Shown: one piece after another, positions 1 to 8,715 of the stretch
Numbering within the stretch: the first letter of the stretch is position 1
Layout: each line of letters begins with the position of its first letter
Assembly (NCBI RefSeq): GCF_036416795.1
Contig: NZ_CP143867.1
Location: forward strand, 5,262,001-5,326,000
From: Bacteroides sp. MSB163
Lineage (GTDB): Bacteria > Bacteroidota > Bacteroidia > Bacteroidales > Bacteroidaceae
DNA length: 64,000 nucleotides
Reading direction: 5' to 3'
Translations under genes and position numbers: made by a program
The notes under the pieces: generated by a model
Seen by the model: the letters and a program-made list of their open reading frames with translations, nothing else
Database searches by the model: none
Told to the model about the DNA's origin: nothing

Positions 1-752
1 ACATAGTCAAATTCCGTGGGCGGAACTCCAAGATTCAACACCAGCATGCGATAGATGGTGCCGAGCATCGTTGTTTTTTCTTTATCCAGTGCGGCAGGTT
101 TTGCTCCTTTGGAAGCAAGGTCACGCAACTGTAATCCGTATTCTTTCAGTTTCAGGGAAATGAGGTTTGCCATGCGCGCCGTATTATCGCTGCTGTTCGT
201 TTCCGGCATCGCCTCTTTAGGCACCAGACCATATTTGCTGACGATATCGGCAACCCCCGTAAACGTTCCTCCATCACTCAACGGATGCTGGAAAAGCCAT
301 TCCACGGTCTTGTCGGTCATCGGACTTTTGCTTGTGTCGATTACACCTTGGAGGAAAAGGTTCGCTTTCTCCAACTGGTCCCAGAAGAAAGGATAAATCT
401 CTGAAAATTCAAAAGACTGGAAGCCATATTGGGCAATAGTCTTGGCACGCATCACGTTCAGCCCAGTGAAAAGCCAGCAACGGCCGGAAGATTTCTGGTC
501 TGTAATTCCTTTGGAGTTTACTTTCACGGAGAAATGAGTATCCATACCTGTCAGATTTTCCTGGTTGAGGGCCAGTTTGCGGATGTCGTTGTTGCCAATA
601 GCATTACGCAAGGCTTTATCGGCAATAGATCCCTGATAGCTCTGTTTAATCTGATGCAGCATGGTTTCGCTGATACCACCCTTCCCGTCCTGTGCCTGCA
701 TAGAAAACAAAGCGGCACTGAAAACAAAAACTGATAAAATTCGTTTATTCAT
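1..752 (-). CDS. pepC: Aminopeptidase C / bleomycin hydrolase-type cysteine peptidase (C-terminus beyond window)
   Basis: Reading right to left from the ATG at 752 gives about 250 residues that run off the window start, so the gene is partial at its 3' end. Residues 1-21 form a signal peptide ending SMQAQ, so the enzyme is exported, unlike cytosolic PepC of Firmicutes. The papain-like C1B active-site block SSGRCWLFTGLNVMRA is intact, with the nucleophile at Cys92; the catalytic His and Asn would lie outside the window. The family removes N-terminal amino acids from peptides. Export suggests use of peptides in the periplasm or outside the cell (inference). Identification is firm from the active-site block and the downstream region including EIYPFFWDQLEKANLFL. 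Confidence 0.9.
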   Translation of the reverse strand, partial: MNKRILSVFVFSAALFSMQAQDGKGGISETMLHQIKQSYQGSIADKALRNAIGNNDIRKLALNQENLTGMDTHFSVKVNSKGITDQKSSGRCWLFTGLNVMRAKTIAQYGFQSFEFSEIYPFFWDQLEKANLFLQGVIDTSKSPMTDKTVEWLFQHPLSDGGTFTGVADIVSKYGLVPKEAMPETNSSDNTARMANLISLKLKEYGLQLRDLASKGAKPAALDKEKTTMLGTIYRMLVLNLGVPPTEFDY

Positions 753-1071
753 GAAATAATAGTTTTATGTTATTTATTCAAGTTTCGCAAACAAGAAATC
801 TGCCTCTCAATACATCCGGACCAAGACAGGCTCGTAGCAAGTCCGTATCTGCTCCGTACCAAGTCCGTACTATCTCCGTATGTATAGACACGGAGCAGGT
901 ACGGAGAAGGCACGGAGCAGATACGGACCGGATAGGTTTTGTTTACCTCATGAGGTGATGCAAATTTAATTGCTTTTTTGAAACTTTTAGTAAATTCTTT
1001 AGATTTATTGTCAATTGAGTTGAAAACTTATCCAAATAAATTAGTTTTCTTTGCACCCTCATTCGTATGAT
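753..1071. other. Gene-free gap with palindromic 11-bp repeat array
   Basis: This divergent gap separates pepC (-) from the barrel protein (+). It carries the 11-bp periodic array at 841-928 (listed separately). The rest is AT-rich and should hold both promoters, but I found no clean TAnnTTTG box; TTTCTTTG at 1046-1053 is one mismatch away. Confidence 0.6.
841..928. repeat. Palindromic array: four TCCGTA words then four ACGGA words, each at 11-bp spacing
   Basis: TCCGTA starts at 842, 853, 864 and 875. Its complement ACGGA starts at 890, 901, 912 and 923. Every step is exactly 11 bp. The outer 17 bases (841-857 and 912-928) are perfect inverted repeats, so the array can also fold as one long hairpin. 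No T-tract follows, so it is not an ordinary terminator. Confidence 0.85.
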
Positions 1072-2277
1072 ATGAAGAAATATATAATAGGTATTGTGAC
1101 GTTACTGTTTTCAGTAACAGTTCTTTCCGCTCAGGAAATGATAAACTTGGCTACCAGCAATGACACGACTCCGGCATTGACCAAACGTGAATTACGAAAA
1201 CAAAAGGTAGCAAAGCGAAATCTGCATTATAACATTCTGGGTGGCCCCAGTTACACCCCCGACTTTGGTGCCGTACTTGGCGGAAGCGCCCTGATGACGT
1301 TCCGGATGAATCCCAGTGACACCACACAGTTGCGTTCTGTAGTCCCCGTAGCTATTGCTTTCCTGTTCAATGGCGGCATCAACCTCTTCTCCAAACCCCA
1401 GCTCTTCTTCAAAGGCGACCGCTTCCGCATCTTCGGAAAGTTTGCTTACAAGAATACGGAAGACAACTTCTATGGATTAGGTTATAATACGAATAAAAAT
1501 TATGTCCGCAGCGACACCACCAGCCAATATCGTTACAGCGGCATACAGTTCAACCCCTGGTTCCTGTTCCGACTGGGCAACAGTAATATATTTGCCGGTC
1601 CGCAGATAGACATCAACTATGACGACATCACGGAACCTGCCAAGCATCTGGTAAACGAGCCTTCCTACAAAGCGGCGGGCGGAACCAGCAAAGGATATAC
1701 TAACTTCAACTCCGGCGTCGGCTTCCTGCTGACTTACGATAGTCGTGACATCCCTGCCAATGCATATCGTGGTATGTACCTTGATTTTCGTGGAATGATG
1801 TACACTAAATTTCTCGGAAGCGATGACAATTTCTATCGTCTGGAGATAGATTACCGCCAGTATAAGAGCCTGGGTAAACGCAGGGTACTCGCCTGGACGG
1901 CCCAGAGTAAAAATGTATTCGGTGACGTGCCGTTGACGCAATACGTCCTTACAGGAACTCCTTTCGACCTGCGCGGTTATTATATGGGACAGTATCGTGA
2001 TAAATCCTCCCATGTAGTCATGGCAGAATATCGCCAGATGATAAACACCGACAAAAGTACCTGGGTGAAACGCATGCTCAACCATGTAGGTTTTGTGGGA
2101 TGGGCAGGTTGTGGTTTCATGGGGCCCACTATGGGCAAAATAGAAGGTGTACTGCCCAATTATGGCATAGGATTACGCATCGAGGTGCAACCCCGCATGA
2201 ACGTGCGTCTCGACTTGGGTAAAAATACAGTTAACAATCAAACATTGTTCTACTTCAACATGACAGAAGCATTTTAA
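1072..2277 (+). CDS. Omp85/BamA-type outer-membrane beta-barrel protein
   Basis: The protein has about 401 residues. Residues 1-21 are a signal peptide (MKKYIIGIVTLLFSVTVLSAQ region), which is why the ATG at 1072 is preferred to an in-frame TTG at 1051. The rest reads as alternating amphipathic strands with the Omp85 surface-antigen pattern GVGFLLTYDSRDIPANAYRG and ends in an aromatic F. No POTRA domains are present, so it is a short single-barrel member of the family rather than BamA itself. Such proteins insert in the outer membrane; transport or assembly roles are known for the family, but the substrate of this one cannot be told. The downstream glycosyltransferase is 178 bp away on the same strand. 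Confidence 0.8.
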   Translation: MKKYIIGIVTLLFSVTVLSAQEMINLATSNDTTPALTKRELRKQKVAKRNLHYNILGGPSYTPDFGAVLGGSALMTFRMNPSDTTQLRSVVPVAIAFLFNGGINLFSKPQLFFKGDRFRIFGKFAYKNTEDNFYGLGYNTNKNYVRSDTTSQYRYSGIQFNPWFLFRLGNSNIFAGPQIDINYDDITEPAKHLVNEPSYKAAGGTSKGYTNFNSGVGFLLTYDSRDIPANAYRGMYLDFRGMMYTKFLGSDDNFYRLEIDYRQYKSLGKRRVLAWTAQSKNVFGDVPLTQYVLTGTPFDLRGYYMGQYRDKSSHVVMAEYRQMINTDKSTWVKRMLNHVGFVGWAGCGFMGPTMGKIEGVLPNYGIGLRIEVQPRMNVRLDLGKNTVNNQTLFYFNMTEAF

Positions 2278-2455
2278 TGAATGAATGATTTGTTTCCGTC
2301 TTGTATATGCAATGTAAAAAATACCCCATAACGGACAATTTAGAACTCACAACCAGCAACTATTTTTACCGATTCTCTTGCATCAGTAAAAGATTATCCA
2401 TATTTTTGGGCTTTATTATCTTGTTTACCTTAAACAAAACTGAGAACATCACATA

Positions 2456-3649
2456 ATGAGAACTTTCGAGATAGTATTCTGGATAAGCCTGTTTATTGTA
2501 TTCTACACTTATATAGGATATGGAATTGTATTGTACATTTTGGTCAAAATTAAAGAAACTTTCCGTAAACTGGTACATTACCCCATGCCCCCCGACGGGG
2601 ATTTGCCGGAACTGACCCTGTTCATCGCTGCTTACAACGAAGAAGATGTTGTGAATGAGAAGATGCAGAACTGCCTGGAGTTGGATTATCCCGCAGAGAA
2701 ACTACAGATATTCTGGGTTACGGACGGCAGTAACGACCATACCAACGAACGCCTTGCACGCTGGCCACAAGCCACTGTACTCCACCAACCCGTACGCCAG
2801 GGAAAAACCGCTGCACTCAACCGGGGTATGAAGTTTGTAAAAACTCCCCTTGTCGTATTCACCGATGCCAATACACATCTGAACCGGGAAGCCTTACGTG
2901 AAATTGTTCATGCCTTTGTCAATCCCAAAGTGGGCTGCGTGGCAGGCGAAAAACGTATAGCCATGCAGGCAAAGGATAATGCCGCATCCGGTGGGGAAGG
3001 CATTTACTGGAAATATGAGTCTAAGCTGAAAGCCCTCGATTCACGCCTCTACTCGGCTGTAGGCGCTGCCGGAGAATTGTTTGCCGTCCGCAGCGAACTG
3101 TTCGAGGATATGCAGACAGATACATTGCTCGACGACTTCATTCTCTCCCTTCGCATCGTCATGCGGGGTTACACCATCGCTTACTGCGCTGCCGCCTATG
3201 CCACCGAAAATGGTTCTGCTGATATGCAGGAAGAGGAAAAACGCAAAGTACGCATCGCAGCCGGAGGTTTGCAATCCATCTGGAGACTGCGTCCATTACT
3301 GAACCCTTTCCGCTACGGCCTGCTCAACTTCCAATATGTGTCTCATCGTGTCCTGCGGTGGTCCATCACTCCCATCCTGTTATTCCTGCTGCTTCCCCTC
3401 AACGTAGTATTGCTTTTCACCACTGCCCAGCCACTATTCTATGCTATTATCCTGGGGTTACAAATTCTGTTTTATCTGATGGGAATCTGGGGCTATGTTC
3501 TCTCCCGAAGGCACATAAAGAACAAGATACTCTTTATTCCATACTACTTCCTCTTCATGAACGTAAACGTGATAAGAGGATTCCGCTACTTGAGCAAACG
3601 TAAAGGCAATAAAAGCGGAGCCTGGGAAAAAGCACGAAGGGCAGGCTAA
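2456..3649 (+). CDS. Membrane-bound family 2 glycosyltransferase
   Basis: This 397-residue protein has one N-terminal membrane segment (about residues 5-28), a GT-A catalytic domain, and three or four C-terminal membrane segments (about 295-375). Catalytic-domain marks are AAYNEEDVVNEKM, TDGSNDHTNERL, the DxD-like FTDANTHL and the acceptor-side DDFILSLR. The architecture resembles processive cellulose/hyaluronan-type synthases and other polyprenyl or polysaccharide GT2 enzymes, facing the cytoplasm. The sugar donor and product cannot be assigned. The ATG at 2456 begins directly before the hydrophobic helix. The hybrid kinase gene follows after 39 bp, so the two are probably co-transcribed, which hints at regulated surface-polymer synthesis (inference). 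Confidence 0.85.
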   Translation: MRTFEIVFWISLFIVFYTYIGYGIVLYILVKIKETFRKLVHYPMPPDGDLPELTLFIAAYNEEDVVNEKMQNCLELDYPAEKLQIFWVTDGSNDHTNERLARWPQATVLHQPVRQGKTAALNRGMKFVKTPLVVFTDANTHLNREALREIVHAFVNPKVGCVAGEKRIAMQAKDNAASGGEGIYWKYESKLKALDSRLYSAVGAAGELFAVRSELFEDMQTDTLLDDFILSLRIVMRGYTIAYCAAAYATENGSADMQEEEKRKVRIAAGGLQSIWRLRPLLNPFRYGLLNFQYVSHRVLRWSITPILLFLLLPLNVVLLFTTAQPLFYAIILGLQILFYLMGIWGYVLSRRHIKNKILFIPYYFLFMNVNVIRGFRYLSKRKGNKSGAWEKARRAG

Positions 3650-3688
3650 CAAGCCGCCTACCAATAAATCTAAAAACAAAGAAAGACA

Positions 3689-6355
3689 ATGAAAAACATT
3701 CTGAAAGACACGAACAATTCCGAGAAACTCCTGAATATGACGTCAGATACATTGATACTCATGGACAAGGATGGAGTGTGCGTAGATATAGCCATCCACA
3801 ACGTGGATCTCTGGTTTCTGAAAGAAGAAAAACTACTCGGAAAGAACTTGCTGGCGATACTGCCGTCCAGAACATATAGCGAGTTTTATCCGGAATTCAA
3901 GAAAGTCTTGTCGCACAGAACAAAGTCGACCCGCAATTACGAACTCTGTTTGAAGGACGATACCTATTTCTTTAAGTGTATCATGCAGCCGTACGGTGCC
4001 CTGGTATTATGCCAATACCGGGACATTACGGAGCGCAGCCAACGAAAACTGGAATTGGAAAGGAACAACCGGGAACTCTACGAGATTCAGAAAGCCGCTC
4101 TTATCGGCAGTTGGCAATACGAGTCCGACACACGTACTTTCAGCTATGTTGGTCATACCGATATCATGTGTACCGAAGAGCCACAACATATCAACGTAGA
4201 CATATACCTGAAATATATACTTCCGGAAGACAGGGAAACCTTCAATAACTGGTTGGAACAAAATCTGCAAGGTGATATGGAGAACAGCGTGGATTATCGT
4301 ATTCTTTATCAGGGCCAAATCTTCTACATCCGCCTCAAAGCCTTTGCACGCGAACGCCATAGAGACGGTAACACCACTATGGAAGGTTATATACAAAACA
4401 TCACAGATATACAACGCCGCCGCAATGACATCAACCTGCTTACCCACGCCATAAACAATTCAACAGAAGATATCTACTCAGCCCGGGAAGATGGTACGCT
4501 CATATTCGCCAACCGTTGTTTTAAAGATCGGCACAACATAAGCAATACGGATGACATTACTCAAATGAAGATATACGACCTCCAATCGTATGGCCGTAAC
4601 CAGAAAACATGGGCAGAATTTGCCGCCAGCGTCAAGCGGGGAGAATCCAATCAAGGTTACATCGTCCATAACCCGTTACCACTTCGTCCCGAAGTGCTTG
4701 CCATTGAAGGAAATTCTTATTGGGTCACCAGCGACGAAGGAATAGGAACGATCTGGACATTCGGCAGGGACATAACACAACGCATCCGTCAAGAACAGGA
4801 AATCAAGCAATTAAATCAAGTTTTGGATAAAATTATTGAGAACCTACCCGCCGGTGTTGTCGTGAAAGACATTAAAAACGGCTATAAATATATCTACCGC
4901 AATCGTGAGTCATACAATCGGGACATCACCATGCAGGAAGCCCTGGGAAAAGATGACTATGATTTTTATTGTCCTGAAATAGCGGAAGAAAAGAGGAAAC
5001 AGGATATTGAAGTAACCGCCACCGGAGAGGAAATGCATTGGGTGGCGGAAGAACGCGATGGTAACGGCAATTCCCTCTTCCTCGACAAGCGGAAGATGAA
5101 AATAGAAAGTAGCGACTTCCCTCCCATTTTATTAAGCATCGAATGGGACATCACCGACATGGAACTGATGAGACGTGAACTGATGGTCGCCAAAGAGAAA
5201 GCCGAAACTTCCGACCAACTCAAATCGGCATTCCTCGCCAATATGAGCCACGAGATACGTACACCGCTCAACGCCATCGTCGGTTTTTCACGCATCATTG
5301 CTGAAAGCGACGATACCGAAGAACGCAAAAGTTATTATAACATAGTAGAGGCAAACAACGAGCGCCTGTTGCAACTCATCAATGAGATTCTCGACCTCTC
5401 GAAGATAGAAGCCGGCATTGTAGAATTCAGTGTCGCCACGGTCCGCCTGCATCCGCTGTGCAAGGAAATACATGACGCCCACGTATTTCGCTGCCCGGAA
5501 GGTGTCGAGCTGATTTTTGAACCTTCAGACGAAGAACTCCACATCGACTCGGACAAGAACCGCATCTTCCAGGTCATTTCAAATCTGATAGGCAATGCGT
5601 TCAAATTCACGACCAAAGGCAGCATCAGTTACGGATATCACCAAAAGGGAGAAAAAATAGTATTTCATGTGACCGATACCGGTACGGGTATCGCTCCCGA
5701 AAAGATAGGAAAAGTATTTGAACGCTTTGTGAAAGCCAATAACTTCGCACAAGGAACAGGCTTGGGATTAGCCATTTGCAAGACCATTATTGAACGTCTG
5801 GGTGGAACAATTTCCGTAACTTCCGAGCTGGGTAAAGGTACTACTTTCACCTTTACCCTGCCTGCCAATACAGCCAAGGAGAAAGAAAAGGAAATGCTTA
5901 AAAGCGCACTTGAAAGCAGCGAACTGACAGCCGAAGAGCAAAGTATAATAACTGCAAATGCAGAAAGCACACCAATTCCAGCCACTAAAAGCACAAAGAT
6001 GAAAACTGTTCTGATAGCCGAAGACACGGACAGCAATTACATCCTGACCAAAGCTATTCTTAGTAAAGAATACCATCTGGAACGTGCCAAAGATGGTATG
6101 GAAGCTGTCAACATGTTCGTAGAAATAAACCCGGACATCATCCTCATGGATATGAAAATGCCCAATCTTGGCGGACTGGATGCAACGAAGGTCATTCGTG
6201 AACTGTCACCGGACGTTCCCATTGTTGCCCTGACTGCTTTTGCCTACGATCATGACCGCAAAGCAGCACTCGAAGCAGGTTGTAATGATTTCCTGACCAA
6301 ACCTTTCACCCAAGAGGTACTGAAGGAGACGATAAAGAAGTGGGTTAATAAATGA
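3689..6355 (+). CDS. Hybrid sensor histidine kinase with multiple PAS domains and a receiver domain
   Basis: This 888-residue cytosolic protein has no signal peptide or membrane helix. About four PAS-like domains occupy residues 10-495, with a PAC-like block at the end of each. HisKA follows with the H-box MSHEIRTPLNA and phospho-acceptor His521. The HATPase has the N-box NLIGNAFKFT, DTGTGIAPE and GTGLGLAICK (about 620-735). A C-terminal receiver (about 770-888) has LMDMKMPN with phospho-acceptor Asp821 and a conserved Lys in LTKPF. No DNA-binding domain is present and no separate regulator lies nearby, so output must go to another protein. The stop codon TGA is the first three bases of palindrome 6353-6420. 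Confidence 0.92.
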   Translation: MKNILKDTNNSEKLLNMTSDTLILMDKDGVCVDIAIHNVDLWFLKEEKLLGKNLLAILPSRTYSEFYPEFKKVLSHRTKSTRNYELCLKDDTYFFKCIMQPYGALVLCQYRDITERSQRKLELERNNRELYEIQKAALIGSWQYESDTRTFSYVGHTDIMCTEEPQHINVDIYLKYILPEDRETFNNWLEQNLQGDMENSVDYRILYQGQIFYIRLKAFARERHRDGNTTMEGYIQNITDIQRRRNDINLLTHAINNSTEDIYSAREDGTLIFANRCFKDRHNISNTDDITQMKIYDLQSYGRNQKTWAEFAASVKRGESNQGYIVHNPLPLRPEVLAIEGNSYWVTSDEGIGTIWTFGRDITQRIRQEQEIKQLNQVLDKIIENLPAGVVVKDIKNGYKYIYRNRESYNRDITMQEALGKDDYDFYCPEIAEEKRKQDIEVTATGEEMHWVAEERDGNGNSLFLDKRKMKIESSDFPPILLSIEWDITDMELMRRELMVAKEKAETSDQLKSAFLANMSHEIRTPLNAIVGFSRIIAESDDTEERKSYYNIVEANNERLLQLINEILDLSKIEAGIVEFSVATVRLHPLCKEIHDAHVFRCPEGVELIFEPSDEELHIDSDKNRIFQVISNLIGNAFKFTTKGSISYGYHQKGEKIVFHVTDTGTGIAPEKIGKVFERFVKANNFAQGTGLGLAICKTIIERLGGTISVTSELGKGTTFTFTLPANTAKEKEKEMLKSALESSELTAEEQSIITANAESTPIPATKSTKMKTVLIAEDTDSNYILTKAILSKEYHLERAKDGMEAVNMFVEINPDIILMDMKMPNLGGLDATKVIRELSPDVPIVALTAFAYDHDRKAALEAGCNDFLTKPFTQEVLKETIKKWVNK

Positions 6356-6420
6356 TTAACGGCTAGTGATTAGCTCCTGCGGTATCATAGTGCAGCCTGC
6401 TAATCACTAACCATTAATCA
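6353..6420. repeat. Stop-codon palindrome with shared GC core (element A)
   Basis: Arms 6353-6373 and 6400-6420 pair over 21 bp with two mismatches (AGTGATTAG against CTAATCACT at the inner end). The left arm starts with the TGA stop of the kinase gene. The loop 6374-6399 contains, on the minus strand, GGCTGCACTATGATACCG, the core shared with elements B to H. It lies between convergent genes and no T-tract follows on either side. Confidence 0.85.
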
Positions 6421-6424
6421 CTTA

Positions 6425-8200
6425 TTACGCAAAGATATCACTTCTTTGAATATAGGCAATCACATCGCCCTTATTCACGGTATCGCCTTGTTTGGCGCAT
6501 ATCTCTACAACGCGTCCGGTAAATCCGGTCAATATCTTTTCGTATTCTCCCCACGGGGTTGAAAGGTAACAGAACACTTCATCATGCTGGTATTTACGCC
6601 CTATGAACGGAGCCACAGAAGGACCTTCCACAGATACTTCCCACAACACCTGTCCTTTATCTAGTGCAATAATCGGATCGGCCTTGGCACGTTTCAGCTT
6701 CCGGATTTCTTCTTCCGAGTATCCGTTCTTCACCATAGACGCATCTTTGGCACGTTGCAACTCATCCTCGAAACGCTTCTTGGCTGTGCCGGACTTGTAA
6801 TCACGATACTGACGGTCGTGCATGGCAAGTTCAAAGAGTTCTTCTTCATCATCTCCATACCCCCAACCGTTCTCGTCCATTTCTTTCCGATATTCATCCA
6901 AAACATCCGGGTAGTTCAATTGCGGATCAGTATCCACAAATTCATATCCTTTTGATTTCGCCAATTCCACAATTTCAGGAGCCAGCTCGCCCGGCAGACG
7001 TCCGCTCTTACCGAGAATCATATCCCACGTATGATTATCTATCATCGTCCAACGCTCTTCACCTTTCACCAACTGCATAAGATTCATTAATGCCACATTC
7101 TTCACATACTGGCTGAACGGTGTCACCAACGGAGGATACCCCAGTTTAGGCCATACGTATTCCACCTCATCAAAGAGCATCACCAGCAGGTCATCAATGC
7201 TGAGTTCCGGTTCATTCTTCCCTCTTAATATCATGTTTATACCTGAATGCACTCCTTTCAGATCGGCCATCATGGAGCCCATCATACCACCCGGAAGACC
7301 ACACTTCAACAGCAAAGAGGACATGTGTTTATTGGTCGGATCCATGAAATAGCCCAGGAAGTCATCTATAAATTCCTGTGTCATGGCACGTGCCTTCATA
7401 TATGCTTTCATATTGATATCAGGCACCTGGAAGCCCTTATCTTTCAGCATAGCTTGTACGGAGATTACGTCCGGATGTACTTTACCCCAGGACATCGGTT
7501 CCATAGCCACATCAATGATGTCGGCGCCATTCTCGCAAACTTCCAGGATAGAAGCCATCGACAACCCTGGTCCGCTATGACCGTGATACTGGATAATCAC
7601 TTCGGGATGCCTTTCCTTAATCGTCTTCGTCAACCGTCCCAGCATACCCGGACGACCGATGCCTGCCATATCTTTCAGACAGATTTCGGGTGCTCCCGCT
7701 TCAATCAGTTGGTCGGCAACATGGGCATAATATTCCACCGTATGCACAGGCGAGTGTGTGATACAAAGAGTTGCCTGCGGTATCATCCCTGCCTCCAATG
7801 CATATTCAATAGAAGGAATTATATTCCGCGTCTCGTTCAGTCCACAGAAGATGCGGGTGATATCCCCCCCTTGCGCATGCTTCACACGATACATCAGACG
7901 GCGTACATCGGCAGGCACAGGATACATGCGCAAAGCGTTCAGACCACGGTCCAGCATATGCGTTTGTATACCCACTTCATTGAAAGGTTTGGTAAAAGCG
8001 CGTACGGCTTTGTTAGGATTCTCACCGTACAACAGATTCACTTGCTCAAAAGCTCCCCCGTTCGTTTCCACACGGGCAAAACACCCCATTTCAATAATCA
8101 ACGGAGCGATACGTACCAATTGATCTACACGGGGTTGATATTTACCGGAAGATTGCCACATATCACGGTAAACAAGACTGAATTTAATTTCCTTTTTCAT
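6425..8200 (-). CDS. Oxaloacetate decarboxylase alpha / pyruvate carboxylase B-type carboxyltransferase lacking the biotin site
   Basis: The protein has 591 residues from the ATG at 8200; the in-frame codon 9 bp upstream is only TTG. The N-terminal DRE-TIM-type carboxyltransferase barrel shows DMWQSSGKYQPRVD, ICLKDMAGIGRPG and the metal-binding HxH in QYHGHSGPG. The C-terminal conserved PYC/OADA domain follows, with GLPGGMMGSMMADLKG. The tail ends in a half biotinyl/lipoyl fold (GFTGRVVEICAKQGDTVNKG) that stops where EAMKM with its biotinyl Lys would be. No AMKM occurs anywhere. Family members move CO2 between biotin and oxaloacetate/pyruvate. This one either uses a separate carrier protein or has another activity (inference). 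No carrier or membrane beta subunit lies alongside. Confidence 0.82.
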   Translation of the reverse strand: MKKEIKFSLVYRDMWQSSGKYQPRVDQLVRIAPLIIEMGCFARVETNGGAFEQVNLLYGENPNKAVRAFTKPFNEVGIQTHMLDRGLNALRMYPVPADVRRLMYRVKHAQGGDITRIFCGLNETRNIIPSIEYALEAGMIPQATLCITHSPVHTVEYYAHVADQLIEAGAPEICLKDMAGIGRPGMLGRLTKTIKERHPEVIIQYHGHSGPGLSMASILEVCENGADIIDVAMEPMSWGKVHPDVISVQAMLKDKGFQVPDINMKAYMKARAMTQEFIDDFLGYFMDPTNKHMSSLLLKCGLPGGMMGSMMADLKGVHSGINMILRGKNEPELSIDDLLVMLFDEVEYVWPKLGYPPLVTPFSQYVKNVALMNLMQLVKGEERWTMIDNHTWDMILGKSGRLPGELAPEIVELAKSKGYEFVDTDPQLNYPDVLDEYRKEMDENGWGYGDDEEELFELAMHDRQYRDYKSGTAKKRFEDELQRAKDASMVKNGYSEEEIRKLKRAKADPIIALDKGQVLWEVSVEGPSVAPFIGRKYQHDEVFCYLSTPWGEYEKILTGFTGRVVEICAKQGDTVNKGDVIAYIQRSDIFA

Positions 8201-8257
8201 CGCAGTCAACAGTTAGCGGTTTAACATATATGAATTACTCGGTTAACTTAACAAGTA

Positions 8258-8291
8258 CAAATATAAAGGTTTATTCTGACATATAGTCAAA
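8258..8291 (-). promoter_or_regulatory. Bacteroides-type promoter for the carboxyltransferase gene
   Basis: On the minus strand, TTTG (8288-8291) is followed after 22 bp by a perfect TATATTTG -7 box (8258-8265). The start codon lies 57 bp downstream. The spacer is slightly longer than the usual 19-21 bp. Confidence 0.5.
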
Positions 8292-8640
8292 CTTATATTT
8301 GAATTATTTAGAATAAAAGATATGTTTAATACCACATTGAAACTTATTTTTCATTTTATAACATTTCTCATCATTTCATTCCTCTATGATTCAGACGATA
8401 ATTTATCGGAAAGGATGGAGGGGGGGCATTATGGTACAGTAATGAGCTAAATGCTGATAATGATTTAGGCGCGGATTATGCGCCTAAAATTATATTCATA
8501 CCGGGAAAGAAAGGAATAAAAGTGATTAGGGTTTAGTGATAAGTGATTAGCACCATTCGGTATATTATCCGTGTCATCCGCGTCTAAAAGATTATTTATC
8601 ATTTAGTTCATAACACGAAAGAAAGGAACCAATCCCATCA

Positions 8641-8671
8641 CAAAAAACATGCCCAGAGCATTGCCCTGGGC
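8641..8671 (-). terminator. Rho-independent terminator of the ECF sigma gene
   Basis: On the minus strand, GCCCAG and CTGGGC arms (8651-8671, loop GGCAATGCT) are followed by ATGTTTTTTG. It lies 45 bp after the sigma-factor stop, so that gene is probably monocistronic and the carboxyltransferase has its own promoter. Confidence 0.75.
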
Positions 8672-8715
8672 TATAAATATTAAGTTTGTCAGTCTTCAGT
8701 CTGCACTGTTTGTTT

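Larger units (their letters stand above)
8201..8715. other. 515-bp gap: promoter, hairpins and a half palindrome element
   Basis: The gap lies between the sigma-factor gene and the carboxyltransferase gene, both on minus. It holds a promoter at 8258-8291, a perfect hairpin at about 8464-8488 (TTTAGGCGC and GCGCCTAAA), a decayed half element at 8521-8560 (repeated AGTGATTAG words followed by CATTCGGTAT, resembling one arm and the core edge of elements A and C), and a terminator at 8641-8671. No coding capacity was recognised. Confidence 0.6.

Noticed and set aside
429..734. Plus-strand protein genes in the first 740 bases
   Set aside because: They are antisense to a clear aminopeptidase C reading frame on minus that runs off the window start.
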